A stretch of DNA of 64,000 nucleotides from Mumia flava (GTDB taxonomy: Bacteria; Actinomycetota; Actinomycetes; Propionibacteriales; Nocardioidaceae), in assembly GCF_002797495.1 (NCBI RefSeq), contig NZ_PGEZ01000001.1:2232001-2296000 (forward strand), written 5' to 3'. Made by a program: the position numbers and the translations under genes. The notes under the pieces were generated by a model, which saw only the letters and a list, made by a program, of their open reading frames with translations, was not told the origin of the DNA and did not search any database. Shown piece after piece: positions 8,851 to 16,978 of this stretch (position 1 is its first letter; each line of letters begins with the position of its first letter).

Positions 8851-10022
8851 GTCAGACCACGACCGCGTTCAGCGAGTCCGAGGAGCGGCGCGAGCTGCGC
8901 AAGGCCGTGGCCGACCTCGGCCGCAAGTACGGCCGCGACTACTTCCTCGAGGCGCATCGCGAGGGTCGCAAGACGACCGAGCTGTGGGCCGAGGCCGGCA
9001 AGCTCGGCTACCTCGGAGTGGCGATTCCTGAGGAGTACGGCGGCGGCGGGGGCGAGATCGGCGACCTCGCGGCGGTGTGCGAGGAGCTGGCCGCGGCCGG
9101 CTGCCCGCTCCTGCTGATGGTGGTCTCGCCGGCGATCGTCGGCACGATCATCGCGCAGTACGGGACCGACGAGCAGAAGCAGCGCTGGCTGCCCGGGCTC
9201 GCGGACGGGTCGAGCACGTTCGCGTTCTCGATCACCGAGCCCGACGCCGGGTCGAACTCGCACAAGATCGTGACCACCGCGTACCGCACCGAGTCCGGCG
9301 ACTGGCGCCTGTCGGGGCAGAAGACGTACATCTCCGGCGTCGACGAGGCCAGCCATGTGCTCGTCGTCGCGCGGACCGAGGATCACCGGACCGGCAGCCT
9401 GAAGCCGGCGCTGTTCCTCGTGCCGACCGACACCGAGGGCTTCACGTACCGCGAGATCCCGATGGGCATCGTCAGCCCGGAGAAGCAGTTCACGCTGTTC
9501 TTCGACGACGTGACGCTGCCGTCCGACGCGCTGGTCGGGTCGGAGGACGCCGGGATCGAGCAGCTGTTCGCGGGCCTGAACCCGGAGCGGATCATGGCGG
9601 CGTCGTTCGCGACCGGGACGGCGCGGCTCGCGCTCGAGACGGCGGTCGAGTACGCGAAGACCCGGCAGGTCTGGAAGGCGCCGATCGGGGCGCACCAGGC
9701 GATCGCGCACCCGCTGGCGCAGACGCACATCGAGATCGAGATGGCGCGTCTGATGACGCAGAAGGCCGCTGCGCTGTATGCCGCGGGAGACCACATGGCG
9801 GCCGGCGAGGCCGCCAACATGGCGAAGTACGCGGCGGGCGAGGTCGCCTGCGACGCGGTCGACCGTGCGATCCAGACCCACGGCGGGAACGGGCTCGCGG
9901 AGGAGTACGGGCTGGTGCAGATGCTCGCCGGGTCACGGTTGTCGCGGATCGCGCCGGTGAGCCGGGAGATGGTGCTGAACTTCATCGCCCAGTTCTCGCT
10001 CGGCCTCCCCAAGTCGTACTGA
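8847..10022 (+). CDS. Acyl-CoA dehydrogenase (second of the operon)
   Basis: This 391-residue acyl-CoA dehydrogenase has FAFSITEPDAGSNSHKI and SGQKTYISGVDEASHVLVVART in the FAD and substrate region, ETAVEYAKTRQVWKAPIGAHQAIAHPL in the C-terminal domain, and a terminal segment AIQTHGGNGLAEEYG...RIAPVSREMVLNF. It belongs to a different clade from the first dehydrogenase, which suggests either two oxidation steps on different chain lengths or two substrates. The ATG start overlaps the upstream stop by 4 bases, so it is translationally coupled to the carboxylase. Confidence 0.9.
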   Translation: MSQTTTAFSESEERRELRKAVADLGRKYGRDYFLEAHREGRKTTELWAEAGKLGYLGVAIPEEYGGGGGEIGDLAAVCEELAAAGCPLLLMVVSPAIVGTIIAQYGTDEQKQRWLPGLADGSSTFAFSITEPDAGSNSHKIVTTAYRTESGDWRLSGQKTYISGVDEASHVLVVARTEDHRTGSLKPALFLVPTDTEGFTYREIPMGIVSPEKQFTLFFDDVTLPSDALVGSEDAGIEQLFAGLNPERIMAASFATGTARLALETAVEYAKTRQVWKAPIGAHQAIAHPLAQTHIEIEMARLMTQKAAALYAAGDHMAAGEAANMAKYAAGEVACDAVDRAIQTHGGNGLAEEYGLVQMLAGSRLSRIAPVSREMVLNFIAQFSLGLPKSY

Positions 10023-10040
10023 CCCACCCGTCCCGTCCAC

Positions 10041-10098
10041 GATTTGTCGAGTTCCGGAGAGATCCCGACGCGGCATTCGCGCCGCAACTCGACGAATC
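10041..10098. repeat. Family B repeat with TCGAGTT/AACTCGA inverted ends
   Basis: A 58-base element with imperfect 13-base terminal inverted repeats (GATTTGTCGAGTT and AACTCGACGAATC) fills the gap between the dehydrogenase and hydratase genes. It is the reverse complement, with scattered changes, of the element at 48601-48658. Confidence 0.75.
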
Positions 10099-10132
10099 GG
10101 GGACGGGGCCGTCACCCGGAAGGACCGACCGC

Positions 10133-10885
10133 ATGACTGACCTCGTCCATCTCGACGTCGCGGACCAGATCGCGACGATCACGCTCGACAGCCAGCACAA
10201 CCGCAACGCGCTGTCGGCGCAGCTGGTGACCGAGCTGACCGCGCGCTTGGAGGACGCTGCGGCCGACCCCGACGTGCTCGCGGTCGTGCTCGCCGCCGCC
10301 GGGCCGGTGTTCTGCTCGGGCGCCGACCTGTCGGAGGCGGCCGGGGGCGGCATGGTCGAGGGTGCGCGCGGCCTGGTCGCGCTCCAGCGCCTGATCGCGA
10401 CGCTGCCGAAGCCGGTCGTGGTCCGGCTGCACGGACCGGTCCGCGCCGGCGGGCTCGGTCTCGTCGGGGCCGCGGACGTGGTGGTCGCCGCGGACACGGT
10501 GACCTTCGCGTTCACCGAGGTCCGGCTCGCGCTCGCACCGGCGGTGATCTCCCTGACGACCGTGCCGCGGATGAACGCGCGCGCCGCATCGCGGACGTTC
10601 CTCACCGGCGAGACGTTCGACGCCGACGCGGCGGTCGCGTACGGGCTGGTGACCGAGGCGGTCGCTCCGGACGCGCTCGACGGTGCCGTCGAGACGGTGC
10701 TGACCGGCCTTCGCCAGGCGTACCCGCAGGGTCTGCGCGAGACCAAGGCATTGCTCAACGCCGACCTGGTCGACCGGATCGACCGCCTCGGGGAGACGGT
10801 CGCGGAGCAGTCGGCGGTGCTGTTCTCCTCCGACGAGGCCCGCGCAGCGATGCTGGCGTTCCTCGAGCGCAAGAAGCGCGGCTGA
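10133..10885 (+). CDS. Enoyl-CoA hydratase/isomerase family protein (last gene of the operon)
   Basis: This 250-residue crotonase-fold protein has an FCSGADLSEAAGG first oxyanion-hole region and RAGGLGLVGAADVVVA as the second. TEVRLALAPAVIS carries the likely catalytic glutamate. It would hydrate the carboxylated enoyl-CoA (the 3-methylglutaconyl- or isohexenylglutaconyl-CoA step) if the pathway is liu/atu-like. The start at ATG 10133 has CGGAAGGA upstream. The long open frame extending 5' of it is only the shadow of the previous gene. No HMG-CoA lyase gene follows; the operon ends in a strong hairpin. Confidence 0.88.
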   Translation: MTDLVHLDVADQIATITLDSQHNRNALSAQLVTELTARLEDAAADPDVLAVVLAAAGPVFCSGADLSEAAGGGMVEGARGLVALQRLIATLPKPVVVRLHGPVRAGGLGLVGAADVVVAADTVTFAFTEVRLALAPAVISLTTVPRMNARAASRTFLTGETFDADAAVAYGLVTEAVAPDALDGAVETVLTGLRQAYPQGLRETKALLNADLVDRIDRLGETVAEQSAVLFSSDEARAAMLAFLERKKRG

Positions 10886-10888
10886 TCG

Positions 10889-10928
10889 GCGTCGCTCCCC
10901 GCGACCGGTCGGACGCGGGGAGCGACGC
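10889..10928. terminator. Hairpin terminator after the catabolic operon
   Basis: There is a perfect 15-bp stem (10889-10903 with 10914-10928, GCGTCGCTCCCCGCG) around a 10-base loop, 3 bases after the hydratase stop codon. No T run follows. It lies between convergent genes and could act in both directions. Confidence 0.8.
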
Positions 10929-10948
10929 GGCCGTCGCCGCTGCCGGCG

Positions 10949-10984
10949 ACTACTGGCTGGGCTCGACTACTGGCTGGGCTCGAT
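10949..10984. repeat. 17-bp tandem duplication across a stop codon
   Basis: Two head-to-tail copies of GACTACTGGCTGGGCTC cover the 3' end of the small membrane-protein gene. The inner copy supplies its TAG stop, so the protein ends before the second copy. Confidence 0.8.
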
Positions 10985-11191
10985 GTTGCAGTCGATCTTC
11001 GGGTTCGCGCCGACGTAGTTGAGGGGGCCGGCGATGACGGTCACGGCGATCGTGCTGATCTTGGCGCAGTTCGCGTCCGAGCCCTTGAAGTAGCCGCGCT
11101 GGGCGGCCGCGAGTGCTCCGATCACCAGCCACACGACGACGATCACGGTCACGACCTGGCGGGTCGATGCCTTGCGAGCGGTCTTGGCCAT
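10967..11191 (-). CDS. Small single-pass membrane protein
   Basis: This 74-residue protein has a basic N terminus (MAKTARKASTRQ), one transmembrane helix at residues 12-31 (VVTVIVVVWLVIGALAAAQ) and a conserved-looking outer segment (RGYFKGSDANCAKI, GPLNYVGANPKIDC) with two cysteines that could pair. I recognise it as a widespread actinobacterial hypothetical protein but know no function. The start ATG has CGAGGAGTC upstream. A 17-bp duplication at its 3' end leaves the protein intact. Confidence 0.75.
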   Translation of the reverse strand: MAKTARKASTRQVVTVIVVVWLVIGALAAAQRGYFKGSDANCAKISTIAVTVIAGPLNYVGANPKIDCNIEPSQ

Positions 11192-11315
11192 GCTGGTTCG
11201 ACTCCTCGGGGGTGTCTCGCCGCGGGGTCGGCGAGATTCGTCAATGTAGCGAGGCCCGGGGTCGCTGTCAGAAGGCGAGCCGGTACGGTCACGTCAGCCG
11301 AGGGAAGGAAGTCCC

Positions 11316-12209
11316 GTGCCGGAGTTCAGCACGTTGCGCTACGACGCCGCCGGCGGCATCGCGACGATCACGTTCACGCGACCCCAGAAGCGCAACAGCT
11401 TCTCCCAGCGGATGTGCCTCGAGCTCGCCGCGGCATTCGACGAGTCCGACGCCGACGACGCGGTACGGGCGGTCGTCGTCACCGGGGAGGGCGAGGTGTT
11501 CTGCGCCGGGGCCGATCTGGACGAGGGTTTCGACACCTCCGACCCCTCGCCGGCGACGCAGGAGTACCTCGACCGGATCGGCACCGTCGACGGCGTACCG
11601 CGCGACGGCGGCGGCTACGTCGCGTTGCGCATGGCCCGCTCGACGAAGCCGGTGATCGTCGCGTTCAACGGGAGTGCGGTCGGCGTCGGTGTGACGATGA
11701 CGCTGCCGGCGGACATCCGGGTGGCTGGACGCAGCGCGCGGTTCGGGCTGGTCTTCGCGCGACGCGGGTTGCCGACCGAGGCGGCCTCGTCGTGGTTCCT
11801 GCCGCGGATCGTCGGGGTTCCGAAGGCGATGGAGTGGATCGCCACCGGCCGGCTGTTCGGCGCGGACGAGGCGCACCAGGCCGGTCTGCTCAACCACGTC
11901 GTCGACGACGCCGCGGTGCTCGAGACGGCCCTCGACATCGCACGCGAGATCGTCGCGAACACCGCCCCGGTCGCCGTCGCGACGTCGCGTGCGCTGCTGT
12001 GGACGATGTCCGGTGCGTCGAGCCCGTGGTACGCCCACGCGATCGACACCGAGGCCGTGTGGACGCTCGCCGGCGGCCCGGACGTCGCCGAGGGTGTCGC
12101 GTCGTTCCTCGAGAAGCGTCCCGCGCAGTACCCGGGTCGCGTCCCGGCCGACCTGCCGAAGCGCACCCCGCGCTGGCCCGAGGTCCCGGACGACGTCGAC
12201 GTCCGCTGA
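11316..12209 (+). CDS. Enoyl-CoA hydratase/isomerase family protein
   Basis: This 297-residue crotonase-family enzyme has TFTRPQKRNSFSQRMCLEL, EVFCAGADLDEGFD (first oxyanion-hole loop) and FNGSAVGVGVTMTLPADIRVA (second loop), followed by FVFARRGLPTEAASSWFLPRI-like sequence where the catalytic acid is expected. The C-terminal extension (YAHAIDTEAVWTL...FLEKRPAQYPGRV) is typical of the longer hydratase-like group seen with fatty-acid or steroid catabolism. The GTG start at 11316 has GGGAAGGAAG upstream. It stands alone, after the terminator of the catabolic operon, and is convergent with the next gene. Confidence 0.88.
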   Translation: MPEFSTLRYDAAGGIATITFTRPQKRNSFSQRMCLELAAAFDESDADDAVRAVVVTGEGEVFCAGADLDEGFDTSDPSPATQEYLDRIGTVDGVPRDGGGYVALRMARSTKPVIVAFNGSAVGVGVTMTLPADIRVAGRSARFGLVFARRGLPTEAASSWFLPRIVGVPKAMEWIATGRLFGADEAHQAGLLNHVVDDAAVLETALDIAREIVANTAPVAVATSRALLWTMSGASSPWYAHAIDTEAVWTLAGGPDVAEGVASFLEKRPAQYPGRVPADLPKRTPRWPEVPDDVDVR

Positions 12210-12231
12210 CCCCGGGCCGTACGGGGGTCGG

Positions 12232-13470
12232 TCAGCGCAGGACCGAGGCGCCGCCCACGGAGGCCGTACGGGCGGGCGTTCCTGCCGACGGGAACGACCG
12301 CTTGCGCGGGTCGATCAGCACCTTCTGGTACGACACCACCTTGAACCGCCGCACGTCGTGGCGAGCACCGTCCAGCGTGCCGACACCCCAGTAGTAGCTC
12401 TTGCCGATGACGTGGCGCTTCAGTCCGCTTCCCTCGAGCCTCGCGATCGTGCGCCACTTCTTCGCGGACCCGAGCCGGCGGTAGTGCGTGCCGGTGATCG
12501 AGCCGTTCTTGTCGCGCAGGGTGAACGCAACAGCGCGGTCGCTCCGCTTGCGATGGCCCTTGCTGTGAACCTTGAAGACGAGGCGCGTGAGGACGGCGTC
12601 GCCGTAGGTGATGCCGTAGTCGGTCTCCACGACCGACTTGGCTCCGCGACGCGTGCACTTGTGGTTGCTCGACAGGCTGACCGATCCGCGCCACACCTTG
12701 CCGCGACGCGCGGGCGTGATGACCTTGCCGCACTTGCCGGTGAAGGTGTTCTTCAGCATGAAGCGCCTGGGCTTCACCTTCTGCGCCACGCGCACCGTCA
12801 CCAGCTTCTTCGGCGACAGCGTGATCCTGCGGGCCGCGCTGACCGTACGCAGACCGTCGGCGTCGACGGCCACGGCGCGCACGCGGAAGGTGCCGGGCGT
12901 CAGCGTACGGCCGCCGGTCCCGCGACCCGACCAGGTCGCGGGGCGCGACGTCGAGCGCCAGACGACGGTGCCGTAGCGGTTGAGCACCTCGACCCGGTCG
13001 GTGGTGAGCGGCGTCTCGCTGGTCGGCCAGGAGGAGCGGATCACCACCTTGTCGCGGTAGCCGTCACGGGCAGGGAAGATCGACGTCCGCGAGAGGCGCG
13101 GTGCCGTGACGGTGGGGCCGACGAGGTTCACGCGCACCATCGCGTCGAGCGGCTCGGTGGACACCGGCTCGCTGTCGATCAGCAGGTTCGCGCGGTAGTC
13201 GCCGTCCGGCGTGCCGGAGGCGTCCCACACGACGGTGTTCTCGCCGACGACGAGATCGGTGAGCGGACGCTGGACGACGAAGCCGCCGGTGCCGTGGACG
13301 ACCAGGATCGCTTCCTCGGGCACCTCCTCCACCGTGAAGGTGAACGACACCTCGGTCGCGCCAGGGGTCACGACGATCGTCTCGGGTTCGTCGGCAGCGG
13401 CAGCCGGTGGGACGGCTGCTGTCAACGGCACGAGCGCGAGCGCCAGGGCAGGGATGAACGCACGAAGCAC
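12232..13470 (-). CDS. Secreted protein with FlgD-like/Ig-like repeats
   Basis: This 412-residue exported protein has a Sec signal peptide (VLRAFIPALALALVPLTAAVPPAAAADE, cleavage near residue 26), then beta-rich segments that look like FlgD/CHU-type Ig repeats (for example ARDGYRDKVVIRSSW and DRVEVLNRYGTVVW). The C-terminal half is lysine/arginine-rich with a cysteine pair around GKCGKV and NHKCTRR. No catalytic motif is recognisable, and surface binding or structural use is the most that can be inferred. The GTG at 13470 was chosen because GAGGAA lies 5 bases upstream; a longer frame upstream lacks a signal peptide. Confidence 0.7.
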   Translation of the reverse strand: MLRAFIPALALALVPLTAAVPPAAAADEPETIVVTPGATEVSFTFTVEEVPEEAILVVHGTGGFVVQRPLTDLVVGENTVVWDASGTPDGDYRANLLIDSEPVSTEPLDAMVRVNLVGPTVTAPRLSRTSIFPARDGYRDKVVIRSSWPTSETPLTTDRVEVLNRYGTVVWRSTSRPATWSGRGTGGRTLTPGTFRVRAVAVDADGLRTVSAARRITLSPKKLVTVRVAQKVKPRRFMLKNTFTGKCGKVITPARRGKVWRGSVSLSSNHKCTRRGAKSVVETDYGITYGDAVLTRLVFKVHSKGHRKRSDRAVAFTLRDKNGSITGTHYRRLGSAKKWRTIARLEGSGLKRHVIGKSYYWGVGTLDGARHDVRRFKVVSYQKVLIDPRKRSFPSAGTPARTASVGGASVLR

Positions 13471-13604
13471 AGGTTCCTCGGGGGTCGGGTCGCGGGGCGA
13501 CTCAGCAGGGACCGTGACCGTACTCAATGGTCTGTTTCCCCGGATAGATGGTGACAGCAACCGTGATCGAATCGTTTCCACGGCCGCGTCGGCAGCCCCC
13601 CGCG

Positions 13605-13678
13605 ACTCGCGACCCCGCCAGGGACGACTCGCGACCCCACCAGGGACGACTCGCGACCCCGCCAGGGACGACTCGCGA
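13605..13678. repeat. Tandem 22-bp repeats, about 3.4 copies
   Basis: ACTCGCGACCCCGCCAGGGACG occurs three times head to tail (13605-13670; the middle copy has one change, CCACC) plus a partial fourth. The repeats abut with no spacers, so this is not CRISPR. They sit between the promoter side of the secreted-protein gene and the end of the cyclodeaminase-like gene. Confidence 0.9.
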
Positions 13679-13689
13679 GCGGGTCTGGC

Positions 13690-14595
13690 TCAGGCGACGC
13701 CGGCGTAGCGCGCGAGCAGGTACGGCTCGGTGCCGGCGAGACCGACCGAGGAGAACGCGACCACGTCGGCGTCCGTGCGGCGGGCCTGGGCGTCGCCCGC
13801 GATCACGGCCCCGAGCGCGACGACCGCACCGGCCACCTCCGTACCGACGACGTTGCTGGTCGGCGAACCGTCCAGCAGCTGCGCCGGTGAGTCGGTGACG
13901 ACGGCGTCGCAGGCCGCGAGGGTCCCCACCTCCACCTCCGCGGCGCCCGGCTGCTTGGGCCCGAGCGTCGCGAGGTACGCGCCGGGGGCGAGCCAGTCGC
14001 GCTCGACGACCGGGGTCGTGCTCGTCGTCGCGCACACGACCAGGTCCGCACCGTCCACCGCGGTACGCGCGTCGGCGAACCCCGTCACCTCGATCCCGAG
14101 CACCTCCCGCGCCCGCCGCGCGAACGCATCCCGCCGCTCGGGCGTCCGTACGTGCACCCGCACCTCGCGCAGGTCGCGTACGGCCGCGACCGCCCACAGC
14201 TGCGTCCACGCCTGCGTGCCCGCTCCGACCAGCGCGAGGACGGAGGCGTCGGGACGCGCGAGTGCGTCGGCCGCGGCACCGCCGATCGCGCCCGTACGGC
14301 GGGGTCCGAGCTCGCGTCCCGCGGCGAGGGCGAGCACCCGACCGGAACCGTGCTCCTGCACGACCGTGATCTCGTCGCCGCCCGGCGCGAGGCCCGCACG
14401 GCTGCGGTAGCCGTACCACCGGCCGCGCAGGGCCCCGGCGGTCACGACGAGGGCGCCGTCGCCGAGCGGAGCCGAGACGCGGGGCGGGCCGACGAGCTCG
14501 CCGCGGTGGTGGGCGAGGGCCGCGTCGCGCATCCAGCGGACGGCGTCGCGGGCGCGCAGGCCGGCGAGCAGCTCGGTGTCGGTGAGGATCGCCAT
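13690..14595 (-). CDS. Ornithine cyclodeaminase/mu-crystallin family protein
   Basis: This 301-residue NAD(P)-dependent family member has an N-terminal dimerisation/substrate domain and a Rossmann domain with VLALVGAGTQAWTQLWAVAAV at residues 119-139. ADLVVCATTSTTPVV and LATLGPKQPGAAEVE follow, as in ornithine cyclodeaminase, alanine dehydrogenase (archaeal type) and ketimine reductases. The substrate cannot be assigned because the family is functionally mixed. It is transcribed divergently from the HelR-like gene, about 110 bases away. The ATG at 14595 gives the usual MAILTDTEL-type start. Confidence 0.8.
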   Translation of the reverse strand: MAILTDTELLAGLRARDAVRWMRDAALAHHRGELVGPPRVSAPLGDGALVVTAGALRGRWYGYRSRAGLAPGGDEITVVQEHGSGRVLALAAGRELGPRRTGAIGGAAADALARPDASVLALVGAGTQAWTQLWAVAAVRDLREVRVHVRTPERRDAFARRAREVLGIEVTGFADARTAVDGADLVVCATTSTTPVVERDWLAPGAYLATLGPKQPGAAEVEVGTLAACDAVVTDSPAQLLDGSPTSNVVGTEVAGAVVALGAVIAGDAQARRTDADVVAFSSVGLAGTEPYLLARYAGVA

Positions 14596-14655
14596 GCGCC
14601 GAGGATGGCACGCGCGCGAATCCCGAGTGCCACTGCGCGTGGGAATGCGGGGGAC

Positions 14656-14700
14656 CCCGGATAGACTTGGGAGTTCTGTTCGAAGTCTCGGATTCGAGGA
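14656..14700 (+). promoter_or_regulatory. Probable promoter and ribosome-binding site of the HelR-like gene
   Basis: TAGACT (about 14663-14668) is a plausible -10 box in the divergent intergenic region. GAGGAG at 14695-14700 lies 7 bases before a TTG and is the reason for choosing that start. I looked for a rifamycin-associated element palindrome and found none convincing. Confidence 0.45.
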
Positions 14701-14707
14701 GCCAGGG

Positions 14708-16840
14708 TTGGAACCAAGCACGTCGCCGTCGGTCGAGCAGCGCGAGCTCGCCGACGAACAGGCGTACGTCGACGTCGTCTACGACCGGCTCGAGGAGTCG
14801 ACGAAGGCGGCGCAGTCGCTGGCGCGCGAGGGGTACGCGCGTGGGCACGTGGGCCACGAGGGCGGCCTGGTCGAGCGCGACGCGATGGTCTACCAGGCCT
14901 CCAAGCGGCTCGCCGCCCTGAACGCCGCGCACGAGGGACTGGTCTTCGGTCGGCTCGACCTGGCCGGGGGCGAGAAGCGGTACGTCGGCCGGATCGGCGT
15001 GCGTGATGCCGAGCGCGAGGTCCTGCTGGTCGACTGGCGCGCGCCCGCGGCGTCGCTGTTCTACCAGGCCACGGCGCAGGATCCGGTCGGCGTGGTGCGC
15101 CGCCGTGTGCTGCGCAGCCGCGGCGTGACCGTGACCGGGGTCGAGGACGAGCTGCTCGATCCCGACCAGGCCCCCGAGGACATGGTCGTCGTCGGCGAAG
15201 GTGCGCTGCTGGCCAGCCTCAGCCGGGCCCGCGACGCGTCGATGCACTCCGTCGTCGCGACGATCCAGAAGGAGCAGGACGAGGCGATCCGCGCCCCGAT
15301 GCGCGGGGCCACGATCATCGGCGGCGGCCCCGGCACCGGCAAGACCGTCGTCGCGCTGCACCGCGCCGCCTACCTGCTGTACGTCGACCGCCGCCGCTTC
15401 GAGTCCGGCGGCGTGCTCGTCGTCGGACCGTCCGGGGTGTTCATGGGCTACATCGAGCGGGTGCTCCCGAGCCTCGGCGAGACCTCGGTGACGCTGCGCT
15501 CGCTCGGTGAGGTCGTCGACGGCGTGTCCGCCGACCGCCACGACGCTCCGGCCGCCGCGGCGGTCAAGGGCTCGGCTCGGATGGCCACGCTGCTGTCGCG
15601 GGCCGCGCGGGCCGCGCAGCCCGGTGAGCCGCGCGAGCTGCGCTACTTCTACCGCGACGACGTCCTCCGCCTCGACGGCGCGGCGCTCGACGCGCTGCGG
15701 CGCCGCCTGCTGAGCGGGCAGCCGCGCAACCGTGCGTACGGCAGGGTCGAGGAGGCGCTCCTCGACACGCTGTGGTCGCAGGTCTCGGGTGATCGAGCGC
15801 TGGAGAAGTCGCGCGACGAGTTCGACAAGGTGCTCACGAACGACGATCGGTTCCTCGACTTCGCCGCCGCGTGGTGGCCGCCGCTCGACCCGGTCGCGGT
15901 CTGGGAGTCGCTCGCCGATCCCGCCGTGCTGAGTGCGTACGCCGGGGACCTCCTGTCGGCCGAGGAGATCGACGCGCTGCTCGCGTCGTGGCACGGCGCC
16001 GACGCCGGGATCCCGAGCGTCGAGGACGTTCCGCTGATCGACGAGCTGCGCTACCTGCTCGGCGAGGTGCCCGAGGACGACGGCGACGACGACCCGTACG
16101 ACGTGAAGCAGCTGATGTCGTTCGAGCGGGAGGAGTCGGAGAGGCGCAAGGTGCGTGCGACCACCTCCATCGAGGACGACTCGTACGCCCACGTGCTCGT
16201 CGACGAGGCGCAGGACCTCTCGCCGATGCAGTGGCGGATGCTCGGGCGGCGCGGGAAGTACGCGAGCTGGACCATCGTCGGCGACCCGGCGCAGTCGTCC
16301 TGGCCGCACGCCGACGAGGCTGCGCAGGCGCGCGCGAAGGCGCTCGACGGCAAGCCCGAGCACACGTTCCGGCTGTCGACGAACTACCGCAACTCCGCAG
16401 AGATCTACGACTTCGCGGCCGAGGTCGCGAGCGCGATGATCCCCGACGCGGACACACCCGACGCGGTCCGTCGCACGGGTGTCGAGCCGGTCCACGAGGA
16501 GGTCCCGGCCGACGGCGTCGCCGGAGCCGTGCGCAGCGGGGTGCGCGACCTCGCCGACCGGGTCGAGGGGTCGATCGCGGTGGTCGTGCCGGCGGACCGC
16601 CGTGACGAGGTCGCGGCGTGGCTGGCCGAGGAGCGCGAGGACCTGGGACGCCTGCGGGTGCTGGACGGACTCGACACGAAGGGTCTGGAGTTCGATGCCG
16701 TCCTCGTCGTCGAGCCGGACCAGATCGTCGAGGAGTCGCCGGCGGGCTGGCGGACGCTGTACGTCGTGCTGACCCGCGCGACCCAGCTCCTGCTGACCGT
16801 GGGGTCCAGCCGCCGCTGGCTCGACCGGCTCACCGACTGA
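14708..16840 (+). CDS. helR: HelD/HelR-type RNA polymerase-associated ATPase (UvrD/Rep superfamily 1)
   Basis: This 710-residue SF1 motor has an N-terminal coiled region for RNA polymerase contact (ELADEQAYVDVVYDRLEES), Walker A GGGPGTGKTVVALHR with the lysine at 212, the Walker B-like VDEAQDLSPMQWRML near 499, FRLSTNYRNSAEIYDF, and a C-terminal helicase half with DTKGLEFDAVLVVEP and YVVLTRATQLLL. Such proteins remove RNA polymerase from DNA, and the actinobacterial HelR subgroup confers rifamycin tolerance by displacing the drug. Assignment to HelR rather than another HelD class is inference. The TTG start is supported by GAGGAG 7 bases upstream. Confidence 0.85.
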   Translation: MEPSTSPSVEQRELADEQAYVDVVYDRLEESTKAAQSLAREGYARGHVGHEGGLVERDAMVYQASKRLAALNAAHEGLVFGRLDLAGGEKRYVGRIGVRDAEREVLLVDWRAPAASLFYQATAQDPVGVVRRRVLRSRGVTVTGVEDELLDPDQAPEDMVVVGEGALLASLSRARDASMHSVVATIQKEQDEAIRAPMRGATIIGGGPGTGKTVVALHRAAYLLYVDRRRFESGGVLVVGPSGVFMGYIERVLPSLGETSVTLRSLGEVVDGVSADRHDAPAAAAVKGSARMATLLSRAARAAQPGEPRELRYFYRDDVLRLDGAALDALRRRLLSGQPRNRAYGRVEEALLDTLWSQVSGDRALEKSRDEFDKVLTNDDRFLDFAAAWWPPLDPVAVWESLADPAVLSAYAGDLLSAEEIDALLASWHGADAGIPSVEDVPLIDELRYLLGEVPEDDGDDDPYDVKQLMSFEREESERRKVRATTSIEDDSYAHVLVDEAQDLSPMQWRMLGRRGKYASWTIVGDPAQSSWPHADEAAQARAKALDGKPEHTFRLSTNYRNSAEIYDFAAEVASAMIPDADTPDAVRRTGVEPVHEEVPADGVAGAVRSGVRDLADRVEGSIAVVVPADRRDEVAAWLAEEREDLGRLRVLDGLDTKGLEFDAVLVVEPDQIVEESPAGWRTLYVVLTRATQLLLTVGSSRRWLDRLTD

Positions 16841-16857
16841 CTCCGGACCGCGCGCTG

Positions 16858-16947
16858 TCAGTCTCCGTAGCCGGCTGGGAAGGCCTGCACCGGGCGCGGG
16901 AAACCATCGGAGCCAGGTGACGGTCTCCCCAGTTGGCTGGGAAGACC
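16858..16947. repeat. Family C repeat, copy 1 (CTCCGTAGCCGGCTGGGAA)
   Basis: An intergenic element contains CTCCGTAGCCGGCTGGGAA, CCTGCACCGGGCG and GGGAAACC in order, then a second CTGGGAAG. It matches the element at 53006-53095 in the same order. It lies between convergent genes and may double as a terminator. Confidence 0.7.
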
Positions 16948-16978
16948 GCCACCCCGCGCAGCCTCGCGCGGCTCCCAC

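Noticed and set aside
13605-13678. Possible CRISPR array
   Set aside because: The 22-base units abut without spacers, and no cas genes are present.
14596-14707. Rifamycin-associated element upstream of the HelR-like gene
   Set aside because: No long inverted repeat of the expected type is visible; only a plausible -10 box and ribosome-binding site.
16858-16947. Riboswitch or structured RNA at the family C element
   Set aside because: It matches a second intergenic copy between unrelated genes, both at gene ends, which fits a dispersed repeat better than a 5' regulatory RNA.
13502-16978. A 1158-codon open frame on the minus strand
   Set aside because: It is the antisense shadow of the HelR-like gene and others; its composition (His/Arg/Val-rich, no domains) is typical of reverse frames at 71% GC, and real genes with motifs occupy the other strand.
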